Assembly: GCF_000733295.1 (NCBI RefSeq)
Contig: NZ_JPMI01000025.1
Span: 1 to 64,000, forward strand
Direction: 5' to 3'
Length of the DNA: 64,000 nucleotides
Origin: Archangium violaceum Cb vi76
GTDB lineage: Bacteria > Myxococcota > Myxococcia > Myxococcales > Myxococcaceae
The notes beneath the pieces are model-generated. The model made no database searches, was not told where the DNA came from, and saw only the letters and a program-made list of their open reading frames with translations. The translations under genes and the position numbers were made by a program. Shown piece after piece: positions 29,417 to 38,611 of the stretch; positions within the stretch are counted from its first letter, which is position 1, and each line of letters begins with the position of its first letter.

Positions 29417-29432
29417 GCGGCCTGCTCGCCCT

Positions 29433-29457
29433 CTGTACGCACAGGAAGTGCGTCCAG
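29433..29457. terminator. hairpin between convergent carboxylase and P450 genes
   Basis: CTGTACGCAC-AGGAA-GTGCGTCCAG forms a 10-bp stem with one mismatch. It lies in the 55-bp gap between two convergent operons and could stop transcription from both sides. Confidence 0.45.
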
Positions 29458-29471
29458 TTCGAGGGGCCCGA

Positions 29472-30674
29472 CTACCAGGTCACCGGCATCTCGTACGCGC
29501 CGAGCACGTTGTCGTTCCGCTTGAAGGGGATGTCCTGGACAGGCACGGCCAGGCGCAGGGTGGGGATTCGCCGGAGCAGTGTGGGGAACACCACCTCGAG
29601 CTCGATGAGGGCGAGCGCCCGTCCCGTGCACAGGTGGATCCCATGACCCAGGGCGAGGTTGCGCTGCGGTGTGCGGTGGATGTCCAGGCGGTCCGGATCG
29701 GGAAAGACCGTCTCATCGCGGTTGGCGGAGTCCGTCTGGACGAGGACGCCTTCACCGGCGCGGATGAGCTGACCGCCCATCACGAGGTCCTCCGTGGCGA
29801 CGCGTTGCCGGCCGCTGTGTGAGACGGTGACGTAACGCAGCAGTTCCTGGATGGCCGCGGAGAGCTGCGTGGGGTCATCCGCGATCGCACGCAGCTCGCC
29901 GCGCTGGTCCGGGTCGAGCAACAGCGCCAGCGTGCCCATGATGATCATGTACGCGGACGGCCCATGCCCGGCGTGGAACAGCATCTGGAACATGGCGGCT
30001 GCATCCTGCTCGCTCAGCATCCCCTTTCGCACGTACTCGGCCACGACGCGGCCGACCACCGTGTCGCTGGGATTGCGCACGTTCTCGGCCACGAGGCGTT
30101 CGAAGTAGCCATCCAGCTCCTTCAGGGCCCGCCCCGCAGCATCCTTCGGCGAGTCACGAGACCCGACCGTGCAGCTGAGGCCGTGCAGGTACTCGCAATC
30201 GTCTTGGGAGACGCCGAGCAACTCGCAGATGACGCGAATGGACACGGGGAGCGCGAAGGCCCCCAGCAGGTCAGCCGGCCGCGGCCCGGCCAGCATCGCG
30301 TCGAGCGCCTCGTCGGCAATACGCTGGATGCGCGGCCGCAGGACCTCCATCCGCCGAGGCGAGAACTCCTGCATGATCATGGCCCGCTGGGCCCTGTGCT
30401 CCGAATCGGAGCGGAACGAGAACGGCAGGACTGATTCCAGCCGGGCGGCCGATGAGGGCGACGTGTGGGGGAAGCCCGGCAGCCTGAAATCCAGGCTCAG
30501 CCGCGGGTCGCCGAGGGCCTGACAGGCGTCGTCGTAGCGGGTGATCAGCCACGGCGTGCTTCCATCCCATACGCGAACCCGAGTCACCGGGGCCTCTCTC
30601 CTGAGCCGCTTGTACTCGGCTGGAGGGTCTAGCGGGCAGCTCCAGTTCTTGGGCAAGGGATAGGAATCAGTCAT
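29472..30674 (-). CDS. cytochrome P450 of the NRPS cluster
   Basis: A 400-residue class I-type bacterial P450 with ExxR in ELLRYV and heme loop LGHGIHLCTGRALA (ligand C349). The oxygen-activating I-helix motif, normally AG-x-(E/D)-T-(T/S), reads AGHGPSAY, so both the acid and the alcohol are absent. It overlaps the C-T NRPS gene by 4 bp (ATGA), so it belongs to the pathway and probably modifies the peptide or a carrier-bound residue. No ferredoxin gene is nearby. The altered I-helix suggests non-standard oxygen activation or a non-hydroxylating reaction. Confidence 0.88.
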   Translation of the reverse strand: MTDSYPLPKNWSCPLDPPAEYKRLRREAPVTRVRVWDGSTPWLITRYDDACQALGDPRLSLDFRLPGFPHTSPSSAARLESVLPFSFRSDSEHRAQRAMIMQEFSPRRMEVLRPRIQRIADEALDAMLAGPRPADLLGAFALPVSIRVICELLGVSQDDCEYLHGLSCTVGSRDSPKDAAGRALKELDGYFERLVAENVRNPSDTVVGRVVAEYVRKGMLSEQDAAAMFQMLFHAGHGPSAYMIIMGTLALLLDPDQRGELRAIADDPTQLSAAIQELLRYVTVSHSGRQRVATEDLVMGGQLIRAGEGVLVQTDSANRDETVFPDPDRLDIHRTPQRNLALGHGIHLCTGRALALIELEVVFPTLLRRIPTLRLAVPVQDIPFKRNDNVLGAYEMPVTW

Positions 30675-32185
30675 CGTGACGCTCCTGGTTGCGCCAGCAG
30701 GGCAGCGGCTCCGGCCGCCGTTGGGGTTGCGTACAAGTCGCGCAGCCCGATGTGACGGCCAAGCTCGGCACGGACCCGGACGGCCACGTCGATCAGCTGC
30801 AAGGAATGGCCGCCGAGACGGAAGAAGTCGTCGTGTGGCCCGACGGATTCGAGACCCAGCACGTCGGCGAAGATCCGGGTGAGGGCTCGTTCGGTCGCGG
30901 AGCTCGCGGGTAGCAAGCGAGACACCGGTACATCGGGAGCAACGGCGCGCAGGACCGACTCATACGCCGACAGCAGGCTGTCGATGAAGCCGGTGTCGAA
31001 CACGCTCTCGTCGAACTCGGCCCAGACGATGCCCGCGCCGCTGCCGGTCTCCTCGACACGAAGGGTGAGCTCGAACTTCGCGGTGGCGAAGTCCCGTGGG
31101 TGTTCCGTCACCGAACAGCCATGCAGCGCCAGCACACCCGCCGTGCCCACGGGGTGGTAGGCGAAGTTGACCTGCACGATCGGCGACCGGGTGGGGTCTC
31201 TCGGCGGGGCGAGCTCCGCGACGAGCTGCTCGAAGGGCAGATCCTTGTGAGCGTAGGAGGCGGCCAGCGTCGTGGCGACCCGTGCGAGCAGTTCGCGGAA
31301 GGTGGGGTCTCCACTCAGGTCGACCCGCAGCGCGACGGTGTTGACGAAGAACCCGAGAACCCGCTCGAGCTCCGGCGGCTCGCGATTGGCCACGGCCAGA
31401 CCGAGCAGCACCTGTGGCCTGTGCGCGCGGTGCCCGAGCACGGCCCCACATGCGGCGGCCAGGACCGTGAAGACGGTCTGACGCTCGGACCTCGCGAAAG
31501 CATGCACCGCCGTGACGACCTCGGAGGGAAGCGCTCGATGCATGCGCCTCCCCCTCCCCTGCGCGCGGCGGGGCGGAACGAGGTCCAGCACCAGCGGCAG
31601 TCCGGAAAGTTGCTGACGCCACCAGCGTGATAGCTCCGCCCGCCGCTGCCCGGTGAGCTGCTCTCGCTGCCACGCCGCCCAGTCCACGTACTGCACGGGC
31701 AGCTCGGGCAACACGACGGGCTCGCCGGTGACCGCCGCCCGGTAGGCGATGGCCAGTTCCTCGAAGAAGACCTGCAGCGAACAGCCGTCGGCCACCAGGA
31801 GATGCATCGAGAGCACGAGGTAGTGCGTCTCTGGCGCCTGCCGGAGCACGGTGAGCCGCAGCAGCGGCCCGTGTTCGAGGTCGAACGGCTGGGACACCAC
31901 GGCGTCCGCTTGCCGTAGCGCCTCGGATTCGTCCGGCACGTCGAGCACCCGCACATGTCCGCATCCCTCTGGCAGCACATGCTGATGCGCACCGAGCGGA
32001 AAGACGGTCCGCAGCGCTTCGTGCCGGGCCACCAGCATGTCCACCGCCACACGCACCGCGGCGGTGTCCAGCGGGCCCGTGATCCGGAAGCAGCGTGCCG
32101 AGCTCTGGGCGAAGCCCGAGGGGTCGAGCCAGTGCAGGAAGCACAGCCGTTGCTGGGCGAAGGACATCGGGAACACGGCCGTCAT
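30671..32185 (-). CDS. NRPS protein, condensation + carrier domains (C-T)
   Basis: A 504-residue protein whose start overlaps the stop of the main synthetase (ATGA). Residues ~1-425 are a condensation domain beginning FPMSFAQQRLCFLHWL. The active-site motif is MHLLVADG, so the catalytic second His of HHxxxDG is kept and the first is Met; the latch region reads ANREPPELERVLGFFVNT. A carrier domain follows (~440-495) with the phosphopantetheine Ser in LGGHSLQL. There is no adenylation, thioesterase, reductase or epimerase domain. It should accept the upstream dipeptide and condense it with an amine supplied in trans. Confidence 0.88.
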   Translation of the reverse strand: MTAVFPMSFAQQRLCFLHWLDPSGFAQSSARCFRITGPLDTAAVRVAVDMLVARHEALRTVFPLGAHQHVLPEGCGHVRVLDVPDESEALRQADAVVSQPFDLEHGPLLRLTVLRQAPETHYLVLSMHLLVADGCSLQVFFEELAIAYRAAVTGEPVVLPELPVQYVDWAAWQREQLTGQRRAELSRWWRQQLSGLPLVLDLVPPRRAQGRGRRMHRALPSEVVTAVHAFARSERQTVFTVLAAACGAVLGHRAHRPQVLLGLAVANREPPELERVLGFFVNTVALRVDLSGDPTFRELLARVATTLAASYAHKDLPFEQLVAELAPPRDPTRSPIVQVNFAYHPVGTAGVLALHGCSVTEHPRDFATAKFELTLRVEETGSGAGIVWAEFDESVFDTGFIDSLLSAYESVLRAVAPDVPVSRLLPASSATERALTRIFADVLGLESVGPHDDFFRLGGHSLQLIDVAVRVRAELGRHIGLRDLYATPTAAGAAALLAQPGASR

Positions 32186-35100
32186 GTGCGCGGCTGCTTC
32201 CCGATGGCCGGCCGTGCGGGCGGCAGGGTGGTGAGCACGTCGGCGAGCTGAGCAATGGTCGGGCCCGCGAGAACGGTGGCGAGAGAGACCTCCCGGCCGC
32301 TCATCCTGCTCAGCCGCGAGGCGAGCTTCATGGCCTGCAAGGAATGCATGCCCAGCGCGTACAGGCTGTCGTGGACACTGACCCGCTCCACCCGCAGCAG
32401 CTCGATGACGAGTGCGGCGATCCGGGCTTCGGTGTCGTTCCTGGGAGCCGTGAACGGCGTATCCGTGCTCCCATGAGCTCTGGGCAGCCGGGACCGGTCG
32501 AGCTTGCCATTGGTGGTCAACGGCCACGCGTCGAGGACCAGAACGGCACCAGGCACGAGATGTCCGGGCAACCTGCGCGCCACGTCCTCGCGCACGGCGT
32601 GGCCGGAGACCTCCGAGCCCGGTGCGGCCAGGACGTAGCCGATGAGCCGCCCCTCGCCCTCCGTGCGATCAGCGAGAGCCAGGGCGTCGGCCACCCCGGG
32701 GTAGGCGGCCAATGCGGTCCGGACCTCGGCCAGCTCCACCCGGACTCCGCGGATCTTCACCTGCTCGTCGCGGCGACCCAGGAAATCGATCACCCCGCCG
32801 GGGAGCCACCGGCCCAGGTCCCCGGTGCGATACAGCCGTTCGCCCGGAAGCACCCCGAATGGGTTCTCCACGAACCGCTCGGACGTGAGCTCCGGCATGC
32901 CGAGGTACCCACGCCCCACGACAGGCCCGCCGATGCAGATCTCCCCGGCCACACCGGGCGGCACCACCTGGAGGTGCTCGTCGAGCACGACGAGCTGCGA
33001 GTTGGACAGCGCTCGGCCAATGGGCACACGGTTTCCATCCACGTCGTGCCAATCCTCGAGCCGCTGAGCGCTGACCACGATGGTCGTCTCGGTGGGCCCG
33101 TAGACGTTCGTCACCCTCGTGAACCCCCGGCGCCAAAGCGCCCGGAACGCGTCCGGAGAGACGACATCGCCCCCGACCAGAACCCGCTCCATGGAGTCGA
33201 ACACCTCCGGGCTCTCCGCCACCAACGGGTGGAACACCGCGGGCGAGAGAAAGGCGTGGGTGATCGCATCGTGGGTGAGGCACCGCGCCAGGCCCTGCAT
33301 CTCCCAGCCAGGACTCAAGAAGTGGATCGCGGCACCGTTCAAGAGCGCTCCCCAGATCTCCAGCACCGACACGTCGAAGGCGACCGATGCCATGGCCAGC
33401 AGGGTCTTGCCCGGCCCCACCTCGAGCGCTTCCGTCTGGTACAGACGGGCCACGACCGAGCGGTGCTCGATCTGGACTCCCTTGGGCCTGCCGGTCGACC
33501 CGGACGTGTAGATGACGTACGCGAGGTCGGTGGGCGCTCCCGAAGGCAGCGGGACCTCCGGCGAGTCGGGAACGTCATCCAGCACCACGGCCGGAATGAC
33601 TCCCGATACCCGATGGGCCAGCCCGGCCGTCGAGACCACGGCTCGTGCCCCAGCGTCCTGAACGAGCAGCTCCAGACGGGACGGCGGATGGCTCGGATCC
33701 AGCGGGAGGTAGGCCGCACCCGACTGGAGAACCCCGAGCTGCGCCACGACGAGCTCCGCCGAGTGAGGGGCACACACCGCCACCACGTCTCCGCGGCCAA
33801 TCCCCATCCCACGGAGATGGCGCGCCAGCCGCCCCGCCCGGAACATGAGCTCGCGGTAGGACATCGGTGCGTCACCCGATGTCACGGCGGGTGCGTCTGG
33901 AGTGCGTTCGGCCTGAAGCGCGACGAGGTCGGGCAACCATTCCGCCGGCGCGTCACGCCGGGGGCCCGTGACGACGAGCGCCAGCCGTTCCGCATCGTCC
34001 AGGAGGGGCAACCTCGACACCGGGGTGTCTGGAGCAGTGGTGATGGCGTGCAGCAGCCGCTGGTACGCGGACAGCATCCCGGCGATGAAGAACTCCTCGA
34101 AGAGGTCGGAGTCGAACTCCCAGGAGAGTGTGATCCCGCACAAGGACGAGCGCGGGCTGGCACGCACCGGGGCATCGGACCTGGGAATACGCACGACATC
34201 ACCCGCCAGCTTGCTGATGTGCCCCGGCTCGGCGTAGCGGGGAACCGCGACGACGGACAGCTCGAACTTGGCCGAGCCATTGCCGAGCCCCTCGACGATG
34301 GAGACCTCGAGCGGAGCCTCGCTGAGCGAGCCTGGCGAGGAGTCATGGAAGCTGAACATGGCCTGGATCAACGGGTTGAGCCCACCGTGATGCCGTGCGG
34401 GCGACTCCGCGAAGATCATCTCGTACGGCAGCTCCTGGTTGTCGTAGACCGCCAGGGAGGTCCGCCGCACCCGCGCCAGGAACTCCTCGAACGTGGGGTC
34501 TCCGTGCAACCGGCCGCGCAGCACGACCGTGTTGACGAACATGCCCAGGACATTCTCCGTGTCCTGCCAGCGCCGGTTGGCGACGCCGGAGCCGACGAGG
34601 ATGTCCCGGGACCCGGTGTACCTGTGTAGCAGGACGAAGAACGCCGCGAGGAGCGTGTTGAACAGCGACGTCTGGTTCCGGTCGGCCAGTGCCTGGAGGC
34701 GGCGCGCGAGCTCGCCGTCAATATCCATCCGGGGTGCCCTTCCGCGGAACTTCCTCGAGTCAGGCTCCGCGCGGCGGGGGAGCTGGAGCACGGTCTCGGC
34801 ACCGTCCAGCTCCTGGCGCCAGAAGCGGCGCTGCGCCGCCGCGGCCTCCGTGCCACACCACTGCCGCTGCCATCGCGCGTAGTCGGAGTACTGCACGGGA
34901 AGGTCCGGACGCCGCACCCGGCCGTGGCGCACGAAGTCGGCATAGCCGTCGAGCAGCTCGCGAACGAAGACGTTGAACGACCATCCGTCATGCACGACGT
35001 GGTGCTCGACATGCACGAAGACGTGCTCGTCCGCGCTGAGCCTGAGCAGCAACCAGCGGAACGGCCTGCCATCGGCGAGCGAGAACGGAGCATGAACCAT

Positions 35101-37344
35101 GTCGCGAACGGCCGCACCGACCAGGGCCTCCTGCTCGGCCTCGTCCGCGCCGCTGAAGTCCCGCAGTGGGACTTCCACTTCCCAGGGCGGATCCACCTCA
35201 CACGTCAGCTCCCCGTCCACCTCGGGAAAACGTGTGCGCAGCGCGCTGTGGCGCCGGATGATGTCCGACAGGCTGGCGTGCAGGGCGGTGATGTCCAGCG
35301 CTCCCGCCAGCCTGAGCACCGCCTGCGTGTGGTAGGCCCGTGCGTCCGGGTTGAGCTTGTGCATCAGCCACACCCGCTGCTGGGCGTACGACGGAGCAAG
35401 CTCGGCGCCAGGTTCCGCCCTCCTCGGGCCGAGCTCCGCACCGTCGAGCCGGTCACCGATCGTCGCCGCGATCTCGGCGACCGTGGGGGACTGGAGGACA
35501 GCACTCAGCTCGACATGTGCCCTCAACGCACCACGTGCCCTGGCGACGAGCTGGGTGGCGAACAGGGAATGGCCGCCCCACTCGAACAGGTTGTCGTGCA
35601 CCCCCACCTGCCCCATCCCGAGCAGCTCCGCCGCGATCCCCGCCAGCACTTCTTCCACGGGCGTGCGCGGCGGCTGATAGCCGGTGCTGTCCGCCCGTTG
35701 GAGCCGGGGCAGCCGGGTGCGATCGACCTTGCCGCTAGTCGTCAGCGGCCACTCGCCGACCGGCACGATGACATCCGGAACCAGGTAACCCGGCAGGAGA
35801 CGGCGGAGCTCGGCGCGCATCCCGTCCACCGACAACACCGTGCCAGCGGCCGGTATCACGTATCCCAGGAGGCGTTCACCCCTCCCATCGATGACGGCGA
35901 CCGCGTCACGCACGCCTGGCAGTGAGGCCAGTGCCTCCTCGACCTGGCCTGTCTCGATGCGCACGCCGCGGACCTTGACCTGGTTGTCGCGCCGGCCGAG
36001 GAACTCGATCGTCCCGTCCGCCAGCAGTCTGCCGGCATCCCCACTGCGGTACAGCCGGCTCCCCGGCATCGGACTGAACGGATCGTGAACGAACCGCTCG
36101 GCGGTGAGGCCGGGCTGTCCCAGGTAGCCGCGCCCGACGCCGTCCCCGCCGATGCAGATCTCTCCCGGGGTTCCATCGGGAACCGGCCGCAGGTGCTCGT
36201 CGAGGATGACGACGTGGCAGTTGGAGATGGGGCGGCCGATGGGCACTCGCTCGCCGTCCTGGGCATCCACCGGGTGCAGCGTGCTGGCCACCGTTACCTC
36301 CGTCGGGCCGTAGCCATTGACGAAGCGATGGAACGCCGCCCATTGCCGAGCGGTCTCCGGCAGGCAGACATCGCCGACACTCATCACCACCTCGAGGTCG
36401 GTGAACAGGCCCGGGTGCAGCGTGCGCAGGACAGCCGCGGGCAGCACCGCGTGGGTCACCCGGCGGGTCAACAGCACGTCCGCCAGCGGCTCTCCGGAAA
36501 TCTGTGAGTCGTCGATGCACTCCAATCGGCCGCCATTGGCGAGCGCCAGCACGAGATCGAACACGGCCGCATCGAAGGCCGGGTGAGCGAACTGCAGCAC
36601 CCGCATTCCGGGCCCCAGCTCTCCCAGGAAGTCCCGCTGGGCATGGAGCAGATGGGAGACCCCCCGATGCTCGAGCATGACCAGCTTGGGCTCACCGGTC
36701 GATCCGGAGGTGCAGATGATGTACGCCAGGTCATCCGGGGCGAGCGCTTCCCCGCCCGATGCGTCCTCGAGCGCTGGCACGGAGGAAACGGGAGCACCGC
36801 CCAGCTCGAGGTGGGGCACGCCCGGCATGGCGCTGGCCCGGGACTGACCCACGACCAATGCCGCCCCCGCCTTCCGAATGACGTCCTCGCGCCATGCCGC
36901 CGGGTGGGCAGGAGCCAGCGGGAGATAGGCCGCACCACTCCGCCAGACGGCGAGCACGATCTCGACGAAAGTGGGTCCGCGGTCCATCACGACCGCGACG
37001 ACATCACCGCGCCCGATTCCCCTGGCTCGCAGCATCCCGGTCAGGGTGAGGGTCCGCTTCCACATCTGAGCGTAGGTCACCTCGAGGGATGCATCCGCGA
37101 TCGCGACGCGGTCTGCGTGCAAGCGCGACTGCTCCTCGAGCACGTCCAACACCGACCGCCAGGGACCGTGGTCTTTCCGGCTGTCCCGCACGCGTGAGGC
37201 GATCCGAGAACCGTCTACCTCTTCCGGCGGTGCACTCCGAGCGGGCTCCGATTCCACCGCCCACGGGCTCTTCAGCCGGAGGCTGGACAGCAGTCGTTCG
37301 TACTCGGTTCCAGTGACCAGGGTGGCCGGGGGCGTGGAATGCAA
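32182..37344 (-). CDS. dimodular NRPS, A-T-C-A-T
   Basis: A 1720-residue synthetase. I place the start at TTG 37344, because CCTCCT at 37350-37355 gives AGGAGG five bases before it, instead of the GTG at 37401 with no such site. Domains: A1 ~90-530 (ICTSGSTGEPK, NGYGPTE), T1 near 590 (WGGHSLFA), C ~650-1090 (HHVVHDGWS), A2 ~1110-1600 (IYTSGSTGRPK, VYGPTETT), T2 near 1665 (GMHSLQA). Hand-aligned specificity codes read D-A-F-V-M-V-G-V-A (A1) and D-V-L-F-L-G-V-I-V (A2), both suggesting hydrophobic residues. A loading A-T start without a C domain fits chain initiation. The dipeptide passes to the following C-T protein. Confidence 0.93.
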   Translation of the reverse strand: MHSTPPATLVTGTEYERLLSSLRLKSPWAVESEPARSAPPEEVDGSRIASRVRDSRKDHGPWRSVLDVLEEQSRLHADRVAIADASLEVTYAQMWKRTLTLTGMLRARGIGRGDVVAVVMDRGPTFVEIVLAVWRSGAAYLPLAPAHPAAWREDVIRKAGAALVVGQSRASAMPGVPHLELGGAPVSSVPALEDASGGEALAPDDLAYIICTSGSTGEPKLVMLEHRGVSHLLHAQRDFLGELGPGMRVLQFAHPAFDAAVFDLVLALANGGRLECIDDSQISGEPLADVLLTRRVTHAVLPAAVLRTLHPGLFTDLEVVMSVGDVCLPETARQWAAFHRFVNGYGPTEVTVASTLHPVDAQDGERVPIGRPISNCHVVILDEHLRPVPDGTPGEICIGGDGVGRGYLGQPGLTAERFVHDPFSPMPGSRLYRSGDAGRLLADGTIEFLGRRDNQVKVRGVRIETGQVEEALASLPGVRDAVAVIDGRGERLLGYVIPAAGTVLSVDGMRAELRRLLPGYLVPDVIVPVGEWPLTTSGKVDRTRLPRLQRADSTGYQPPRTPVEEVLAGIAAELLGMGQVGVHDNLFEWGGHSLFATQLVARARGALRAHVELSAVLQSPTVAEIAATIGDRLDGAELGPRRAEPGAELAPSYAQQRVWLMHKLNPDARAYHTQAVLRLAGALDITALHASLSDIIRRHSALRTRFPEVDGELTCEVDPPWEVEVPLRDFSGADEAEQEALVGAAVRDMVHAPFSLADGRPFRWLLLRLSADEHVFVHVEHHVVHDGWSFNVFVRELLDGYADFVRHGRVRRPDLPVQYSDYARWQRQWCGTEAAAAQRRFWRQELDGAETVLQLPRRAEPDSRKFRGRAPRMDIDGELARRLQALADRNQTSLFNTLLAAFFVLLHRYTGSRDILVGSGVANRRWQDTENVLGMFVNTVVLRGRLHGDPTFEEFLARVRRTSLAVYDNQELPYEMIFAESPARHHGGLNPLIQAMFSFHDSSPGSLSEAPLEVSIVEGLGNGSAKFELSVVAVPRYAEPGHISKLAGDVVRIPRSDAPVRASPRSSLCGITLSWEFDSDLFEEFFIAGMLSAYQRLLHAITTAPDTPVSRLPLLDDAERLALVVTGPRRDAPAEWLPDLVALQAERTPDAPAVTSGDAPMSYRELMFRAGRLARHLRGMGIGRGDVVAVCAPHSAELVVAQLGVLQSGAAYLPLDPSHPPSRLELLVQDAGARAVVSTAGLAHRVSGVIPAVVLDDVPDSPEVPLPSGAPTDLAYVIYTSGSTGRPKGVQIEHRSVVARLYQTEALEVGPGKTLLAMASVAFDVSVLEIWGALLNGAAIHFLSPGWEMQGLARCLTHDAITHAFLSPAVFHPLVAESPEVFDSMERVLVGGDVVSPDAFRALWRRGFTRVTNVYGPTETTIVVSAQRLEDWHDVDGNRVPIGRALSNSQLVVLDEHLQVVPPGVAGEICIGGPVVGRGYLGMPELTSERFVENPFGVLPGERLYRTGDLGRWLPGGVIDFLGRRDEQVKIRGVRVELAEVRTALAAYPGVADALALADRTEGEGRLIGYVLAAPGSEVSGHAVREDVARRLPGHLVPGAVLVLDAWPLTTNGKLDRSRLPRAHGSTDTPFTAPRNDTEARIAALVIELLRVERVSVHDSLYALGMHSLQAMKLASRLSRMSGREVSLATVLAGPTIAQLADVLTTLPPARPAIGKQPRT

Positions 37345-37402
37345 CGATGCCTCCTGAGGAGATCCGAGACGGATGTAGAGCACCGTGCCTTGGGACAACA
37401 CC

Positions 37403-37452
37403 CCCGAAAGTGCATGAAAACCTTCACTCAGAAGAGGGAGCGATCACTCACC
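37403..37452 (-). promoter_or_regulatory. 50-bp regulatory element, copy A, upstream of the NRPS operon
   Basis: Without gaps this matches 53934-53983 at 40 of 50 positions. On the minus strand it reads as two TGAGTGA heptamers whose starts are 20 bp apart, with the invariant core CGCTCCCTCTT between them, then a TTTCATGC-containing segment and TTTCGGG. It ends 58 bp before the NRPS start, a position suited to an activator site plus promoter. Confidence 0.7.
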
Positions 37453-37486
37453 TCCCCTGGTGACACATGACCGGTCTCGCCGATCG

Positions 37487-38587
37487 TCACTTGTCGATGC
37501 GCTCCTGGACCTCGAAGCTCCCGGCCTTCACGACGTGCTTCTCGACCACGAGCTTGCTGGCACGCAGCGTGCCGCGAACCTCCAGCGCATAGTCGTTGTA
37601 GTAGGCATCGACGAGCGAGGCCTGGAGGTTGCCGCCGATGATGACCGGGCCCTCCGTCTTGAACGTCTCGCATGTGAAGTCGCCGCCCACGAAAAGCGCG
37701 CGGCCCTGGACGTTGGACGCGGTGCCCTTCACCGTGAGGTTGCCCGTCACCAGCAGCGAGCCGATCTTCAGGTTGCCGTCGATCTCCAGATTGCCGTGGT
37801 GGCACAGCGTCGAGGCCGAGAGCTTCTTGACCTTCTTGTCCTTGGGCGCGCGCGTGGACACCGCCCGGATGAGCCCGATGGCGGCGAAGACAAGGTCCGG
37901 GCTGAACGAGGACTGCTCCTCGATGCCCTCGTAGAACTCGTCGATGTTGACGGAGTGCGCCTCCACGAAGACGCCCTCCATGAGCAGCCGCAGCCGAGCC
38001 CAGGACTCGGCGCTCACGCCCGCGGGCGCCTCCGCCGCGAGGTAGCGCAGGACGTTCTCCTCGGAGAGGTCCTTCGCCTTCTTGGGAGGCGGCGGCCGCT
38101 GCGACTTCGTTGGCTTCAGCAACTCCACCAGCAGGGACACCACGCCCTTGCTGTGCTGCGAGCCGCGCGCGCGGCCCAGGACGGTGCTCCCGCCTGGTGA
38201 CGGCGCGCGCGGGTCCATGCCCTGCTCGATGAGGAAGCGCACCACGCGCGCCGCGCCGAACTCCGCGGCACGGTGCAGCGGCGTGTCGTAGTGGACGGGC
38301 GCGCGGATGTCCGCGCCGTACTCCATGAGGAGCTGGATCAGCTCGACGTTGTCCTGGGTGACGGCGATGAGCAGCGGCGTGTGGCCGTTCACCGTCTCGA
38401 AGTCCAGTCCTACGCCCGAGGCGAGGAGCTTCCGGATCTCCCCGAGCGTCACCTCGTTCTCCGCCTGCTCCTCCTTCAGACGTTCGAGGTACTCGGCCTC
38501 GTTCTTCGTCTTGACGTAGGTCTCGATGTAGTGGTGGCTCTGGATCCTGCGGATCAGCGTCTCCAACTCGTACTGCTGTTGCGTCAT
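37487..38587 (-). CDS. ankyrin-repeat protein with C-terminal beta-solenoid-like region
   Basis: A 366-residue cytoplasmic protein; ATG 38587 has AGGAGG just upstream, so the earlier in-frame ATG at 38608 is not used. After a charged N-terminal helix, ankyrin repeats occupy ~50-160 (NGHTPLLIAVTQDNVELI, DTPLHRAAEFGAARVVRFL, STVLGRARGSQHSKGV). The last ~110 residues have regular short beta repeats (GNLEIDGNLKIGSLLVTGN, GRALFVGGDFTCETF, ALEVRGTLRASKLV), like a bactofilin-type solenoid. No enzyme motif is present. The combination suggests a binding or scaffold protein; similar ankyrin proteins can act as toxin immunity proteins, but no toxin gene is adjacent. Confidence 0.75.
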   Translation of the reverse strand: MTQQQYELETLIRRIQSHHYIETYVKTKNEAEYLERLKEEQAENEVTLGEIRKLLASGVGLDFETVNGHTPLLIAVTQDNVELIQLLMEYGADIRAPVHYDTPLHRAAEFGAARVVRFLIEQGMDPRAPSPGGSTVLGRARGSQHSKGVVSLLVELLKPTKSQRPPPPKKAKDLSEENVLRYLAAEAPAGVSAESWARLRLLMEGVFVEAHSVNIDEFYEGIEEQSSFSPDLVFAAIGLIRAVSTRAPKDKKVKKLSASTLCHHGNLEIDGNLKIGSLLVTGNLTVKGTASNVQGRALFVGGDFTCETFKTEGPVIIGGNLQASLVDAYYNDYALEVRGTLRASKLVVEKHVVKAGSFEVQERIDK

Positions 38588-38611
38588 GTGTGCCTCCTGA
38601 ACCTTCATGGG

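Noticed and set aside
32095-34629. Plus-strand open frame of 844 codons opposite the NRPS
   Set aside because: Antisense of condensation and adenylation domains with no recognisable feature.
37403-37452. Sigma-54 promoter within the shared element
   Set aside because: No TGGCA-N7-TGC pattern with correct GG/GC spacing in either copy.
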